A stretch of 64,000 nucleotides of DNA. Origin: Kutzneria sp. CA-103260. GTDB taxonomy: Bacteria > Actinomycetota > Actinomycetes > Mycobacteriales > Pseudonocardiaceae. Each line of letters begins with the position of its first letter. Positions within the stretch are counted from its first letter, which is position 1. A model generated the notes under the pieces. The model was given only the letters and a program-made list of their open reading frames with translations, did not search any database and was not told the DNA's origin. The position numbers and the translations under genes were made by a program. This document shows positions 6,959-14,260 of this stretch, piece by piece. The stretch spans positions 8,494,001 to 8,558,000 of the forward strand of contig NZ_CP073318.1 of NCBI RefSeq assembly GCF_018263855.1, read 5' to 3'.

Positions 6959-8089
6959 GTGACCCGTTACCTGCGCACCGAGACCGTCGGCGGCCTGATC
7001 CTGCTGGTCGCGACCGCCATCGCCCTGCTGTGGGCCAACTCCCCGCTCGCCGACAGCTATCACGCGCTGCGCGAGTTCCAGCTCGGCCCGCTGACCATGG
7101 ACGCCTGGGCCAAGGACGGCCTGCTGGCGCTGTTCTTCTACGTCGCCGGCCTGGAGCTCAAGCGCGAACTGGTGGTCGGCGAGCTGGCCGACCGCAGGGC
7201 GGCGGTGCTGCCGGTGGCCGCGGCCCTGGGCGGCATGATCGTGCCGGCCCTGCTCGCGCTGGCCATCAGCGGTGACGACAAGGCGTGGGCGATCCCGGTC
7301 GCCACGGACATCGCGTTCGCGTTGGCGGTGCTGGCGATCACCGGGTCGGGGCTGCCGGCGACGGCGCGGATCTTCCTGCTCAGCCTGGCCGTGGTCGACG
7401 ACCTCGGCGCGATCGTCGTCATCGCGGTCGCGTTCAGCACGACCTTCAACCTGCTGGCCCTGGGCGCCGCGATCGCTCTGCTGGCCGGCTACTGGTTCCT
7501 CCAGCACCGCCGGGTCCGCAGCCCCTGGCTGTACGTGCCGATCGCGGTGGCGACCTGGTTCGCCGTGCACGAGGCCGGCGTGCACGCCACGATCGCCGGC
7601 GTCGCCCTCGGCCTGCTCACCCGGGTGAAGGCCGATCCCGGCGAGGCGGAGTCCCCGGCGGTCCGGCTGGAGCACCGGTTGCAGCCGTGGTCGGCGGGCC
7701 TCGCGGTGCCGGTGTTCGCCCTGTTCGCGGCCGGTGTGCCGATCGGGGCGGACGCGTTCCACGCGATCGTCACGGACGCGATACCGATCGCCGTGGTGGT
7801 CGGTCTGCTGGTGGGCAAGCTGGTCGGTGTCCTGGGCGCGTCGGCGCTGGCCGTGACGACCGGGCTGGCGGCCAAGCCCCGTGGCCTGGGCTGGCGGGAC
7901 ATGGCGGCGGTGGCGATGCTGGGCGGCGTCGGCTTCACGGTCAGCCTGCTGATGGCCGAGCTGGCGCTGACCGGCGAGGCCGCCGACCAGGCCAAGGCAG
8001 CGGTGCTGTTGGCTTCGGCGGCCGCGTCGCTGCTGGGCGCGGCCCTGGTTCTTCGGCGGAGTCGGGTGCACCGCACAGCGAACCTCTGA
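6959..8089 (+). CDS. nhaA: Na+/H+ antiporter NhaA
   Basis: A 376-residue inner-membrane antiporter exchanging Na+ or Li+ for H+, with about 11-12 hydrophobic segments. Hallmarks: FYVAGLELKREL near residue 60, PVATDIAFALAVL near 115, and the ion-binding Asp pair in VVDDLGAIVVIA near 145, equivalent to Asp163/164 of E. coli NhaA. GTG at 6959 is used. TTAACATAAT at 6892-6901 is the nearest AT-rich promoter-like element. It is not part of the mycobacterial order of this block, so it is a lineage insertion between acs and the holin-like gene. Confidence 0.93.
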   Translation: MTRYLRTETVGGLILLVATAIALLWANSPLADSYHALREFQLGPLTMDAWAKDGLLALFFYVAGLELKRELVVGELADRRAAVLPVAAALGGMIVPALLALAISGDDKAWAIPVATDIAFALAVLAITGSGLPATARIFLLSLAVVDDLGAIVVIAVAFSTTFNLLALGAAIALLAGYWFLQHRRVRSPWLYVPIAVATWFAVHEAGVHATIAGVALGLLTRVKADPGEAESPAVRLEHRLQPWSAGLAVPVFALFAAGVPIGADAFHAIVTDAIPIAVVVGLLVGKLVGVLGASALAVTTGLAAKPRGLGWRDMAAVAMLGGVGFTVSLLMAELALTGEAADQAKAAVLLASAAASLLGAALVLRRSRVHRTANL

Positions 8090-8103
8090 GGGTGCATGGC
8101 ACG

Positions 8104-8592
8104 ATGACCACCGTGACAGGCCCAGGACAGAACCCGAACGGCCACGGCGCTGGGCTGCCCCCGGTGCCGTCGATCCCGTTGACCGACGAGACGCCCAGCG
8201 ACGTGGCTGGCGAGCAGTCGGTGGGCGGCCTGATCAAGGACGTGATGACCCAGGTCTCGGTCCTGCTGCGGGCCGAGATCGAGCTGGCCAAGCTCGAGGT
8301 CGGAGCCGAGGTCAAGAAGGCGCTGCGGGGCAGCGTGTTCTTCATCGGCGCGCTCACCATCGTGATGTTCAGCCTGTTCTTCCTGTTCTTCGCGATCGCC
8401 GAGCTGCTGGCCGACCTCGGCCTGTACCGGTCGGCCGCGTTCGGCATCGTCTGGTTCGCCATGCTGCTGGTCGCCGGCCTGCTCGGCTTCCTCGGCTACC
8501 GCAAGGTCAGGCGGCTGCGGGCGCCGGAGCGCACCATCGAGACGATCAAGGACACAGCCGCGGCGCTGAGCCGCCCCGGCGAGCGCTCGTAA
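8104..8592 (+). CDS. Actinobacterial holin-X-like membrane protein (Rv3669 type)
   Basis: A 162-residue protein with a polar, Pro-rich N-terminus, a conserved amphipathic stretch (GGLIKDVMTQVSVLLRAEIELAKLE in two parts, residues 40-65), and two membrane helices (about 78-103 and 112-134). A basic and acidic tail follows. The pattern matches the Phage_holin_3_6 / putative Actinobacterial Holin-X family. In mycobacteria this gene lies in the same place, before ephE and marP. The function is unknown and phage-type lysis is unlikely. Start ATG 8104 follows the nhaA stop by 14 bp. The stop TAA at 8590-8592 overlaps the apparent beginning of the next gene. Confidence 0.8.
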   Translation: MTTVTGPGQNPNGHGAGLPPVPSIPLTDETPSDVAGEQSVGGLIKDVMTQVSVLLRAEIELAKLEVGAEVKKALRGSVFFIGALTIVMFSLFFLFFAIAELLADLGLYRSAAFGIVWFAMLLVAGLLGFLGYRKVRRLRAPERTIETIKDTAAALSRPGERS

Positions 8593-9401
8593 CCGCCCCG
8601 CGACACCGGGCCGTCTCGGCCAACGGCATCCGACTGCACGTCGCCGAGGCCGGCAGCGGCCCGCTCACGCTGATGCTGCACGGGTTCCCCGAGTTCTGGT
8701 GGACCTGGCGGCACCAGCTGCCCGCGCTCGCCGCCCACGGCCGCCACGCCGTCGCCGTCGATCTGCGCGGCTACGGCCAGTCCGACAAGACGCCCCGTGG
8801 CTACGACGGCTGGACGCTCGCCGGCGACGTCGCCGGGCTGATCAAGGCCCTCGGCGCTCGCCGCGCACACCTGGTCGGCCACGGCTGGGGCGGGGTGCTG
8901 GCCTGGACGACGGCGGCGCTGCATCCCCGTCTCGTCGAATCGGTCACGACGATCTCCGCGCCCCACCCGCTGGAGGTCCCGCTGCGGCCCCTGCTGCCGG
9001 CCCAGCCGCCGTTCTGGCCGGAGCGCCGACTCGTCGCCGACGACGGGGCCCTGGTCGAACGTCTGCTACGGACCTGGACCGGTCCGCACTGGACGCCCGA
9101 TCCCGAAGTGCTCAGTCGCACCCGTGAGGCGATGCTGATCCGGGGCGTCCCCCACTCCAGCATGGAGTACTTCCGCTGGGCCTTCCGCTCCCGGCTGCGC
9201 GGCGACGGCCGGGAGTTCGCCAAGGCGGTCAGCCGCCCGTTGGAGGCCCCGGTGCTGCGGCTGCGCGGCGAGCACGACGCCCGCACCTCGCCGGCCACCC
9301 GGTTCGCGCGGTACCACGTGATCGACGGCGCCGGGCACTTCCCGCAGTGGGAGGACCCGGACGCCGTGACCGCGCTGCTACTCGGCGCAGGAGCCGGTTG
9401 A
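8589..9401 (+). CDS. EphE-like alpha/beta hydrolase lacking a nucleophile; non-canonical start
   Basis: An alpha/beta-hydrolase fold of the epoxide-hydrolase type: MLHGFPEFWWTW (HGFPE oxyanion motif) and cap-domain-like central part, Asp in GEHDAR, His in GAGHFPQWEDPD. The nucleophile elbow reads GHGWGG, placing Gly where Asp or Ser should be, so catalysis is doubtful. Homology extends upstream of the first ATG (8673) through RAVSANGIRLHVAEAGSGP. The natural start would be codon 8589, which is GTA here. No in-frame ATG, GTG or TTG exists between 8589 and 8673. The annotated start is therefore by homology; a conventional caller would use 8673. It lies in the marP neighbourhood as in mycobacteria. 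Confidence 0.75.
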   Translation, partial: VTAPRHRAVSANGIRLHVAEAGSGPLTLMLHGFPEFWWTWRHQLPALAAHGRHAVAVDLRGYGQSDKTPRGYDGWTLAGDVAGLIKALGARRAHLVGHGWGGVLAWTTAALHPRLVESVTTISAPHPLEVPLRPLLPAQPPFWPERRLVADDGALVERLLRTWTGPHWTPDPEVLSRTREAMLIRGVPHSSMEYFRWAFRSRLRGDGREFAKAVSRPLEAPVLRLRGEHDARTSPATRFARYHVIDGAGHFPQWEDPDAVTALLLGAGAG

Positions 9402-10556
9402 CACCGGTCGCACCAGCGACGGAGCCTGCTGCACCACCCGGCTGACCTCGGCGGTGGTCAGGGCGAAGCCGGTCTCCGGATCGTCCACGGCCGCGCCGAA
9501 CACCACGCCGATCACCTGGCCGTCCGGGTTGATCAGCGGGCCGCCGGAGTTGCCGCTCTTGACGGTGGACCGGATCGTGTAGACGTCCCGGGTGACCTTC
9601 TGGGTGCCGTAGATGTCCGGCCCGTTGAGCTGGATGCGCTGCCGGACCCGGGCCGCCCGCGCGGTGTACGGGCCGTCCAGCGGATAGCCGAGCACGATGG
9701 CGTCCTGGCCGGAGGTGTAGTCCTGCTGGCTGAACGGCAGCGGCCGGGCGTCGAGGCCGGGCACGGACAGCACCGCGACGTCGGCCTCCGGGTCGTAGTA
9801 GACGACGTGCGCGGTGAGCTGGCCGCCGCCGATCTCCACCGACTCGTCGTCGGTGCCGGCGACCACGTGCGCGTTGGTCATCACCCGCTGCGGGGAGATC
9901 ACGAAGCCGCTGCCCTCCAGCGCCCGCGAGCAGGACGGGGCCCGGCCCCGCACCTTGACCACGCTGGACTGCACGGCCTGCACGACCTGGCTGTTCTGCA
10001 GGGCCGTGTCCGGCGGGTCCACGTCGGTGATCGGGGTCCGGGTGAACGGCCCGGTCGCGGTGAGCAGGCCGGCGCTGAGCAGCCGGCTCACGTCGTTGGG
10101 CAGCTGCTCGGCCTCGGCCGGCATCAGGTTGTTCACGGTGCCGAGCACCACCGAGCCGCGGATGGCCGCGGCCAGCCCGGGCACCGGCACCGAGGTCAGC
10201 GGCAGCGCGAACACCCAGGCCACCACGAAGACCACGGCGCACTGCACCAGCGCGCCCAGCGTGTGGTCGACGCCGGTGAACGGGCCGAGCCGCACGTGCT
10301 GGCGGATGGACCGGCCCAGCCACACGCCTAACGTCTCGCCGAGGGCGACCAGCAGCACCAGCGCGCCCATCCAGACCGCGATCCGGGTGACGTTGCTGCT
10401 GAAGTTGGACATGATCATCGGCGTCACGATGAGGCCGACCACGGTGCCGCCGAGCACGCCCACGGTGGCCGGCAGCGTGGTGATCAGGCCGTGCCGGGCG
10501 CCGGACACCGCGGCGATCACGGCCAGCAGCACCACGACCAGGTCGACCCAGTTCAC
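9378..10556 (-). CDS. marP: MarP-family periplasmic-facing serine protease
   Basis: A 392-residue membrane-anchored trypsin-like protease of the Rv3671c family, which in M. tuberculosis protects against acid and oxidative stress and activates a peptidoglycan hydrolase. The N-terminal ~160 residues form four membrane helices (CvpA-like). The extracytoplasmic protease follows: His in TNAHVV near 231, Asp in EADVAVL near 265, Ser in KSGNSGGPL near 341. Two Cys (in SCSRALEG and in the final GSCAE) match the redox-sensitive disulfide of MarP. Its start overlaps the NUDIX stop (ATGA). Its 3' end overlaps the convergent hydrolase by 24 bp. Confidence 0.95.
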   Translation of the reverse strand: MNWVDLVVVLLAVIAAVSGARHGLITTLPATVGVLGGTVVGLIVTPMIMSNFSSNVTRIAVWMGALVLLVALGETLGVWLGRSIRQHVRLGPFTGVDHTLGALVQCAVVFVVAWVFALPLTSVPVPGLAAAIRGSVVLGTVNNLMPAEAEQLPNDVSRLLSAGLLTATGPFTRTPITDVDPPDTALQNSQVVQAVQSSVVKVRGRAPSCSRALEGSGFVISPQRVMTNAHVVAGTDDESVEIGGGQLTAHVVYYDPEADVAVLSVPGLDARPLPFSQQDYTSGQDAIVLGYPLDGPYTARAARVRQRIQLNGPDIYGTQKVTRDVYTIRSTVKSGNSGGPLINPDGQVIGVVFGAAVDDPETGFALTTAEVSRVVQQAPSLVRPVSTGSCAE

Positions 10557-11239
10557 GCCTGCACCTCCGCGTTCGCCGCCCGCAGCGACTCGTCCAGATC
10601 ACGCACGTCCGCCGCGTTCCAGGGGCGTTCCCAGCCGGCCAGCCGCAGCAGGCCGGCGAGCAGGCCGGCGGTGAAGCCCCACACCAGCATGCCCGGTGCG
10701 GCGAACGCCGGTCCGGTGAAGCCGGAGGGATGCCTCACCCGGAACCGGTTGGCCGGATCGGTCAGGTGGGCGATCGGCACCCGGGCCACCGCCGCCGTCT
10801 CGCCCGGGTCGACCACGCGGACCGGCGACGGGCGCTCCCAGTGGGCCAGCACCGGCGTCACCATGAAGCCGGACACCGGCACGAACAGCTCCGGCAGCAG
10901 CGCGATCGCCCGCACGCCGTCAGCTTGCACGCCGGCTTCCTCTTCGGCCTCGCGCAGCGCCGTGGCCACCGGGCCGTCGTCGCCGTCGTCGGCGCTGCCG
11001 CCGGGGAAGGCGACCTGGCCGGGATGGGAGTTGAGCGTGTCGGCACGCCGGGTGAGCAGCACGTCCGGGCCGTCGACGCCGTCACCGAGCAGCATCAGCA
11101 CCGCGGCCGGCCTGGTCGGCAGCCCGCTGGGCGGGCGCACCCTGGTCAGCTCGGACGCGTCCAGGCCGGCGGTGGCCTTGACCAGGCCGGACAGCCAGCC
11201 CGGCACGTCCGCCGGGTCCACCAGGGGGCCAGGACTCAT
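10553..11239 (-). CDS. CoA-pyrophosphatase-type NUDIX hydrolase
   Basis: A 228-residue NUDIX protein. The Nudix box runs from GGSADDGDD to REAEEEAGV (about residues 80-102). Upstream it has RADTLNSHPGQVAFPGG, the NuCoA signature (LL.RR....SHPGQVAFPGG) of the CoA diphosphatase subfamily. The predicted reaction is hydrolysis of CoA or acyl-CoA to phosphopantetheine and 3',5'-ADP. It is coupled by 4-bp overlaps to tlpA upstream (11236-11239) and marP downstream (10553-10556), so nth-tlpA-nudix-marP form one operon. Confidence 0.9.
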   Translation of the reverse strand: MSPGPLVDPADVPGWLSGLVKATAGLDASELTRVRPPSGLPTRPAAVLMLLGDGVDGPDVLLTRRADTLNSHPGQVAFPGGSADDGDDGPVATALREAEEEAGVQADGVRAIALLPELFVPVSGFMVTPVLAHWERPSPVRVVDPGETAAVARVPIAHLTDPANRFRVRHPSGFTGPAFAAPGMLVWGFTAGLLAGLLRLAGWERPWNAADVRDLDESLRAANAEVQA

Positions 11240-11853
11240 CCGGTGACACTCCCGTTCGCATACTGCCGCACCGCCTGTTCCACCTGGTCAGCCGTCTCGA
11301 AGAAGGCCGGCGTGGCGACCCGCTTCGCTGGGCCGTCCGCTGCAACTACGTAGGTGACCGGAAAGACGTTCGGCTTGCCCAGCGCGTTGGCCACGGATGC
11401 GTTCGGATCCCAGACGCTCGGCAGCTTGATCTTGAGCGAGCCCAGCAGATCCAGGCCACCGGCCTGGTCGCTCTGGCTCGGGATCTCGACCAGCAGCACC
11501 GGTATCGCCCCAGGTCGGGCCGCATATTCCTGCAACGCCGGGAGCTCGGTGCGGCACGGCACGCACCAGGGCTCCCAGAAGTTGACCAGCATCGGGCCGC
11601 CACCGAGGGTGATCTCCGAGCCGTCGGCCATACAGGTGACCTTGACGCCGGCCAGCACGCCCTTGCCCGTGGGCCTCGGTTCATGTGACTGCGGGCAGGC
11701 CGGCAGGGCCGCGGTCTGCCGCAGCGCGTTCAGGTCCGGCGTGGGCACGGCCAGGTCGGCCTGGGTGGAGGACTGGCCACGAGGCCAGACGGCGATCGCG
11801 GTGGCGACCAGCAGCACCACCACGACCAGGATCCACCGCCACCGGACGGTCAT
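11236..11853 (-). CDS. TlpA-like thiol-disulfide oxidoreductase
   Basis: A 205-residue membrane-anchored thioredoxin-fold protein (Rv3673c type). One N-terminal helix (about residues 7-24) and a linker with Cys53 and Cys74 precede the fold. The redox motif NFWEPWCVPC has Cys97 and Cys100, followed by an AhpC/TSA-like body and the cis-Pro region VFPVTYVV. It faces the outside of the membrane and probably reduces or oxidises extracytoplasmic disulfides. MarP, encoded in the same operon and carrying a conserved disulfide, is a plausible client (inference). Start overlaps the nth stop by 4 bp. Confidence 0.9.
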   Translation of the reverse strand: MTVRWRWILVVVVLLVATAIAVWPRGQSSTQADLAVPTPDLNALRQTAALPACPQSHEPRPTGKGVLAGVKVTCMADGSEITLGGGPMLVNFWEPWCVPCRTELPALQEYAARPGAIPVLLVEIPSQSDQAGGLDLLGSLKIKLPSVWDPNASVANALGKPNVFPVTYVVAADGPAKRVATPAFFETADQVEQAVRQYANGSVTG

Positions 11854-12647
11854 TTGGCCGCGCCGACAGTGTTGTCCTTCTTCTTGGCTTTCTTGGTGGT
11901 CTTCTTGGCCCGGACCTGCTCGGCCAAGGCCAGCAGGTGCGGGGCCTCCTCGCCCTTGACCAGCTTCTCCGCCACCGCGGGGTCGGTCGGGCCATCGCCG
12001 AAGGAGGGGCAGTCCGGGGCCAGGAAGCAGGCCCCGCAGGCCGGCTTGCGGGCGTGGCAGACGCGCCGACCGTGGAAGATCGTCCAGTGCGAGAGCATCG
12101 TCCAGTCCTTGCGGGGGACGAGCTCGCCGATCGCGTGCTCGACCTTGACCGGATCGGTCTCCTCGGTCCAGCCCCAGCGCCGGACCAGCCGGCCGAAGTG
12201 CGTGTCAACGGTGATGCCGGGGACGTCGAAGGCCTCGCCGAGCACCACGTTGGCGGTCTTGCGGCCAATGCCGGGCAGCCGGACCAGCTCCTCGAGCGTG
12301 CCGGGCACCTCGCCGCCGTGCTTCTCGACCAGCGCCGAGCCCAGGCCCATGATCGAGGTGGCCTTGTTCCGGTAGAAGCCGGTCGGCCGGATCATCTCCT
12401 CCAGCTCGACCCGGTTCGCGCCGGCGTAGTCGGCGGCTGTTCGGTACCGGGCGAACAGGGCCGGTGTGACCTCGTTCACACGCTTGTCGGTGCACTGGGC
12501 CGACAGGATCACCGCCACCGTGAGGTCCAGCGCGGTGCCGAAGTCGAGTTCGCAGTGCGCGTCCGGGTACCCCTCCTGGAGCGCGCGCGTCATCCGCCGC
12601 ACTCGGCGGACCAGAGACAGGTTGTTCGCGGCGGCGGTCGGTGGCAC
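11850..12647 (-). CDS. nth: Endonuclease III
   Basis: A 265-residue bifunctional DNA glycosylase and AP lyase for oxidised pyrimidines in base excision repair. Seen: AQCTDKRVN with the catalytic Lys environment, the helix-hairpin-helix LPGIGRKTANVVLGEAF, the catalytic Asp in VDTHFGRL, and the [4Fe-4S] cluster Cys at about 197, 204, 207 and 213 (C-X6-C-X2-C-X5-C). A Lys-rich tail (KKTTKKAKKKD) follows. The frame is open far upstream, but GTG at 12647 is chosen because homology begins with TAAANNLSLVRRVRRM. It is first gene of the nth-tlpA-nudix-marP operon. Confidence 0.94.
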   Translation of the reverse strand: MPPTAAANNLSLVRRVRRMTRALQEGYPDAHCELDFGTALDLTVAVILSAQCTDKRVNEVTPALFARYRTAADYAGANRVELEEMIRPTGFYRNKATSIMGLGSALVEKHGGEVPGTLEELVRLPGIGRKTANVVLGEAFDVPGITVDTHFGRLVRRWGWTEETDPVKVEHAIGELVPRKDWTMLSHWTIFHGRRVCHARKPACGACFLAPDCPSFGDGPTDPAVAEKLVKGEEAPHLLALAEQVRAKKTTKKAKKKDNTVGAAK

Positions 12648-12743
12648 TCGCCCAGCGTACGGACACCCACTGACATCGCCGACACGCCGGGGTGACCCCC
12701 CAATGCGCGGGCCCGGACGACCATGGGAGAGGATGGGGTCATC

Positions 12744-13004
12744 ATGACTGCCTGGTTGGTGCTCGTCGTACCACTTCTGATCATGTTCTTCGCGCTCTTC
12801 ATGGAGCGCGTGGAAGCTCGCCTGCGCCATGTTGCCGTGCAGGAGAACGAGGTCGAGGAATTCCTGGAGCAGGCCCGACCGGACGAGGTCAGGGCGCTGT
12901 ACGGACACGGCATCGGCCGGGCGCTGGAGCTGTTCCGCCTGCGGAGGCTCGGCGGACGCGCCGCACGGCTGCGTCCCCGGCGGACCAGGGGCAACGGGTC
13001 CTAG
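12744..13004 (+). CDS. Small conserved membrane protein upstream of crp (Rv3675 type)
   Basis: An 86-residue protein with one N-terminal membrane helix (LVLVVPLLIMFFALFMERVE), an acidic helical segment (QENEVEEFLEQARPDEV) and a basic tail. A gene of this shape is conserved between nth and crp in actinobacteria. The function is unknown. ATG 12744 is preferred over an ATG at 12723 because GGAGAGGA (12726-12733) then serves as ribosome-binding site. Its stop TAG overlaps TAGACT at 13002-13007, a possible -10 box for crp. Confidence 0.8.
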   Translation: MTAWLVLVVPLLIMFFALFMERVEARLRHVAVQENEVEEFLEQARPDEVRALYGHGIGRALELFRLRRLGGRAARLRPRRTRGNGS

Positions 13005-13059
13005 ACTGGCACGCTAGTGATCGGCGGCACCGGCCGCCGCGTCTCGAAGGAGGGACGAG

Positions 13060-13734
13060 GTGGACGAGACCCTGGCCCGGGCGGGCATCTTCCAGGGTGT
13101 GGACCCGGCAGCGGCTGAGGCGTTGCTCGTCACGCTGGAGGCAGTCGACTTCCCGCGTGGGCACGTGATCTTCGCGGAGGGTGAGCCGGGCGACCGGCTG
13201 TACATCATCCAGAGCGGCAAGGTGAAGATCGGCCGCAAGTCGCCCGACGGGCGCGAGAACCTGCTCAACATCATGGGCCCGTCGGACATGTTCGGCGAGC
13301 TGTCGATCTTCGACCCGGGGCCGCGCACGTCGACCGCGACCACCGTGACCGAGGTCCGGGCGCTCTCCATGGGCCGCCCTGAGCTGCGGGAATGGATCAG
13401 CAAGCGGCCCGAGATCGCCGAGCAGCTGCTGCGCGTGCTGGCCCGTAGGCTGCGCCGGACGAACAACATGCTGGCGGACCTGATCTTCACGGACGTGCCC
13501 GGCCGGGTGGCCAAGGCGCTGCTCCAGTTCGCCCGTCAGTTCGGCAGCCAGGAGGCCGGCCTGCTGAGGGTCACTCACGACCTGACACAGGAGGAGATCG
13601 CCCAGTACGTCGGCGCCTCCCGCGAGACCGTGAACAAGGCCCTGGCCGACTTCGCGCACCGCGGCTGGCTGCGCCTGGAGGGCAAGAGCGTGCTCATCCT
13701 GGACCCGGAGCGCCTCGCGCGACGCGCGCGGTAA
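13060..13734 (+). CDS. crp: Crp/GlxR-family cAMP-responsive global regulator
   Basis: A 224-residue CRP/FNR-family protein (Rv3676/GlxR type). The cyclic-nucleotide-binding domain (about 10-120) shows FAEGEPGDRLYIIQSGKVK and MFGELSIFDPGPRTSTATT, the phosphate-binding cassette with the Arg-Thr-Ser contacts. The C-terminal winged helix has TQEEIAQYVGASRETVNKAL. It regulates carbon, respiration and development genes in relatives. Start GTG 13060 follows AAGGAGGG (13047-13054). It ends in a hairpin terminator at 13748-13784. Confidence 0.95.
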   Translation: MDETLARAGIFQGVDPAAAEALLVTLEAVDFPRGHVIFAEGEPGDRLYIIQSGKVKIGRKSPDGRENLLNIMGPSDMFGELSIFDPGPRTSTATTVTEVRALSMGRPELREWISKRPEIAEQLLRVLARRLRRTNNMLADLIFTDVPGRVAKALLQFARQFGSQEAGLLRVTHDLTQEEIAQYVGASRETVNKALADFAHRGWLRLEGKSVLILDPERLARRAR

Positions 13735-13747
13735 TACCGAGCAGATC

Positions 13748-13784
13748 GAAAGGCCCTCGCCCACCCCGTGGACGGGGGCCTTTC
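13748..13784. terminator. Terminator after crp
   Basis: GAAAGGCCC (13748-13756) pairs with GGGCCTTTC (13776-13784), 14 bp after the crp stop, with T residues inside the distal arm. Confidence 0.75.
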
Positions 13785-14232
13785 GCTGTCCAACCAGGCA
13801 CGTTTCCCGCACCCAACGGCCACACTTCAAGATCGCCAACCCGGCTTGGGGGGTCAAGGGGGGCGAAGCCCGCCCTTGCTGGGGGTGTGGGGCGCGAGCC
13901 CCACAAGACACGCTGGAGTGATCTCGGTGCGCGCTTTCCGCGGACACAGTCCGCGGATCACAAAAGGCCGGCAGTGGCCCCCGACGCCACTAACCGGCCT
14001 TTCGTGTTGCGCGGGCCATCCCCCGACGGGCCGCGCACCCCGTCCCCTCGGCCTCAAGCCCCGAACTCTCGACCGAGGAGGTCGTGCCCGGTCACTGTGA
14101 CATGGAATGCCCCGCCACGGACAACCGGATTCACTCTCAAGGACTCTGAATTGGGTCTTACGTTGCGGTCGTTCACCCACTCATCGCAACGCCGTGACTA
14201 CATCGTGACTTACGCCTCCACTCTGGCACGGT
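13785..14232. other. Gene-free spacer rich in hairpins
   Basis: No convincing gene is seen in these 450 bases. The stretch holds a TGTGGGGC-gcga-GCCCCACA hairpin (13886-13905), a CCGCGG pair around 13938-13957, and a long terminator-like stem with AAAGGCCGG/CCGGCCTTT outer arms and AGTGGC/GCCACT inner arms (13963-14002). The gcga-looped hairpin has relatives elsewhere in the window (minus strand near 34690), so it may be a dispersed intergenic repeat. Confidence 0.5.
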
Positions 14233-14259
14233 CGTACCAGTCTTTGGCATACTGGTACG
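14233..14259. promoter_or_regulatory. Perfect inverted repeat over a leaderless MFS promoter
   Basis: CGTACCAGT (14233-14241) and ACTGGTACG (14251-14259) form perfect 9-bp arms one base before the ATG at 14261. CATACT at 14248-14253 is a plausible -10 box placing the transcript start at the ATG. The repeat therefore overlaps the RNA-polymerase site, as a repressor operator would. Confidence 0.6.
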
Positions 14260-14260
14260 C

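Noticed and set aside
13735..14260. CRISPR-like hairpin series
   Set aside because: Hairpins differ in sequence and spacing; no repeated unit with spacers.
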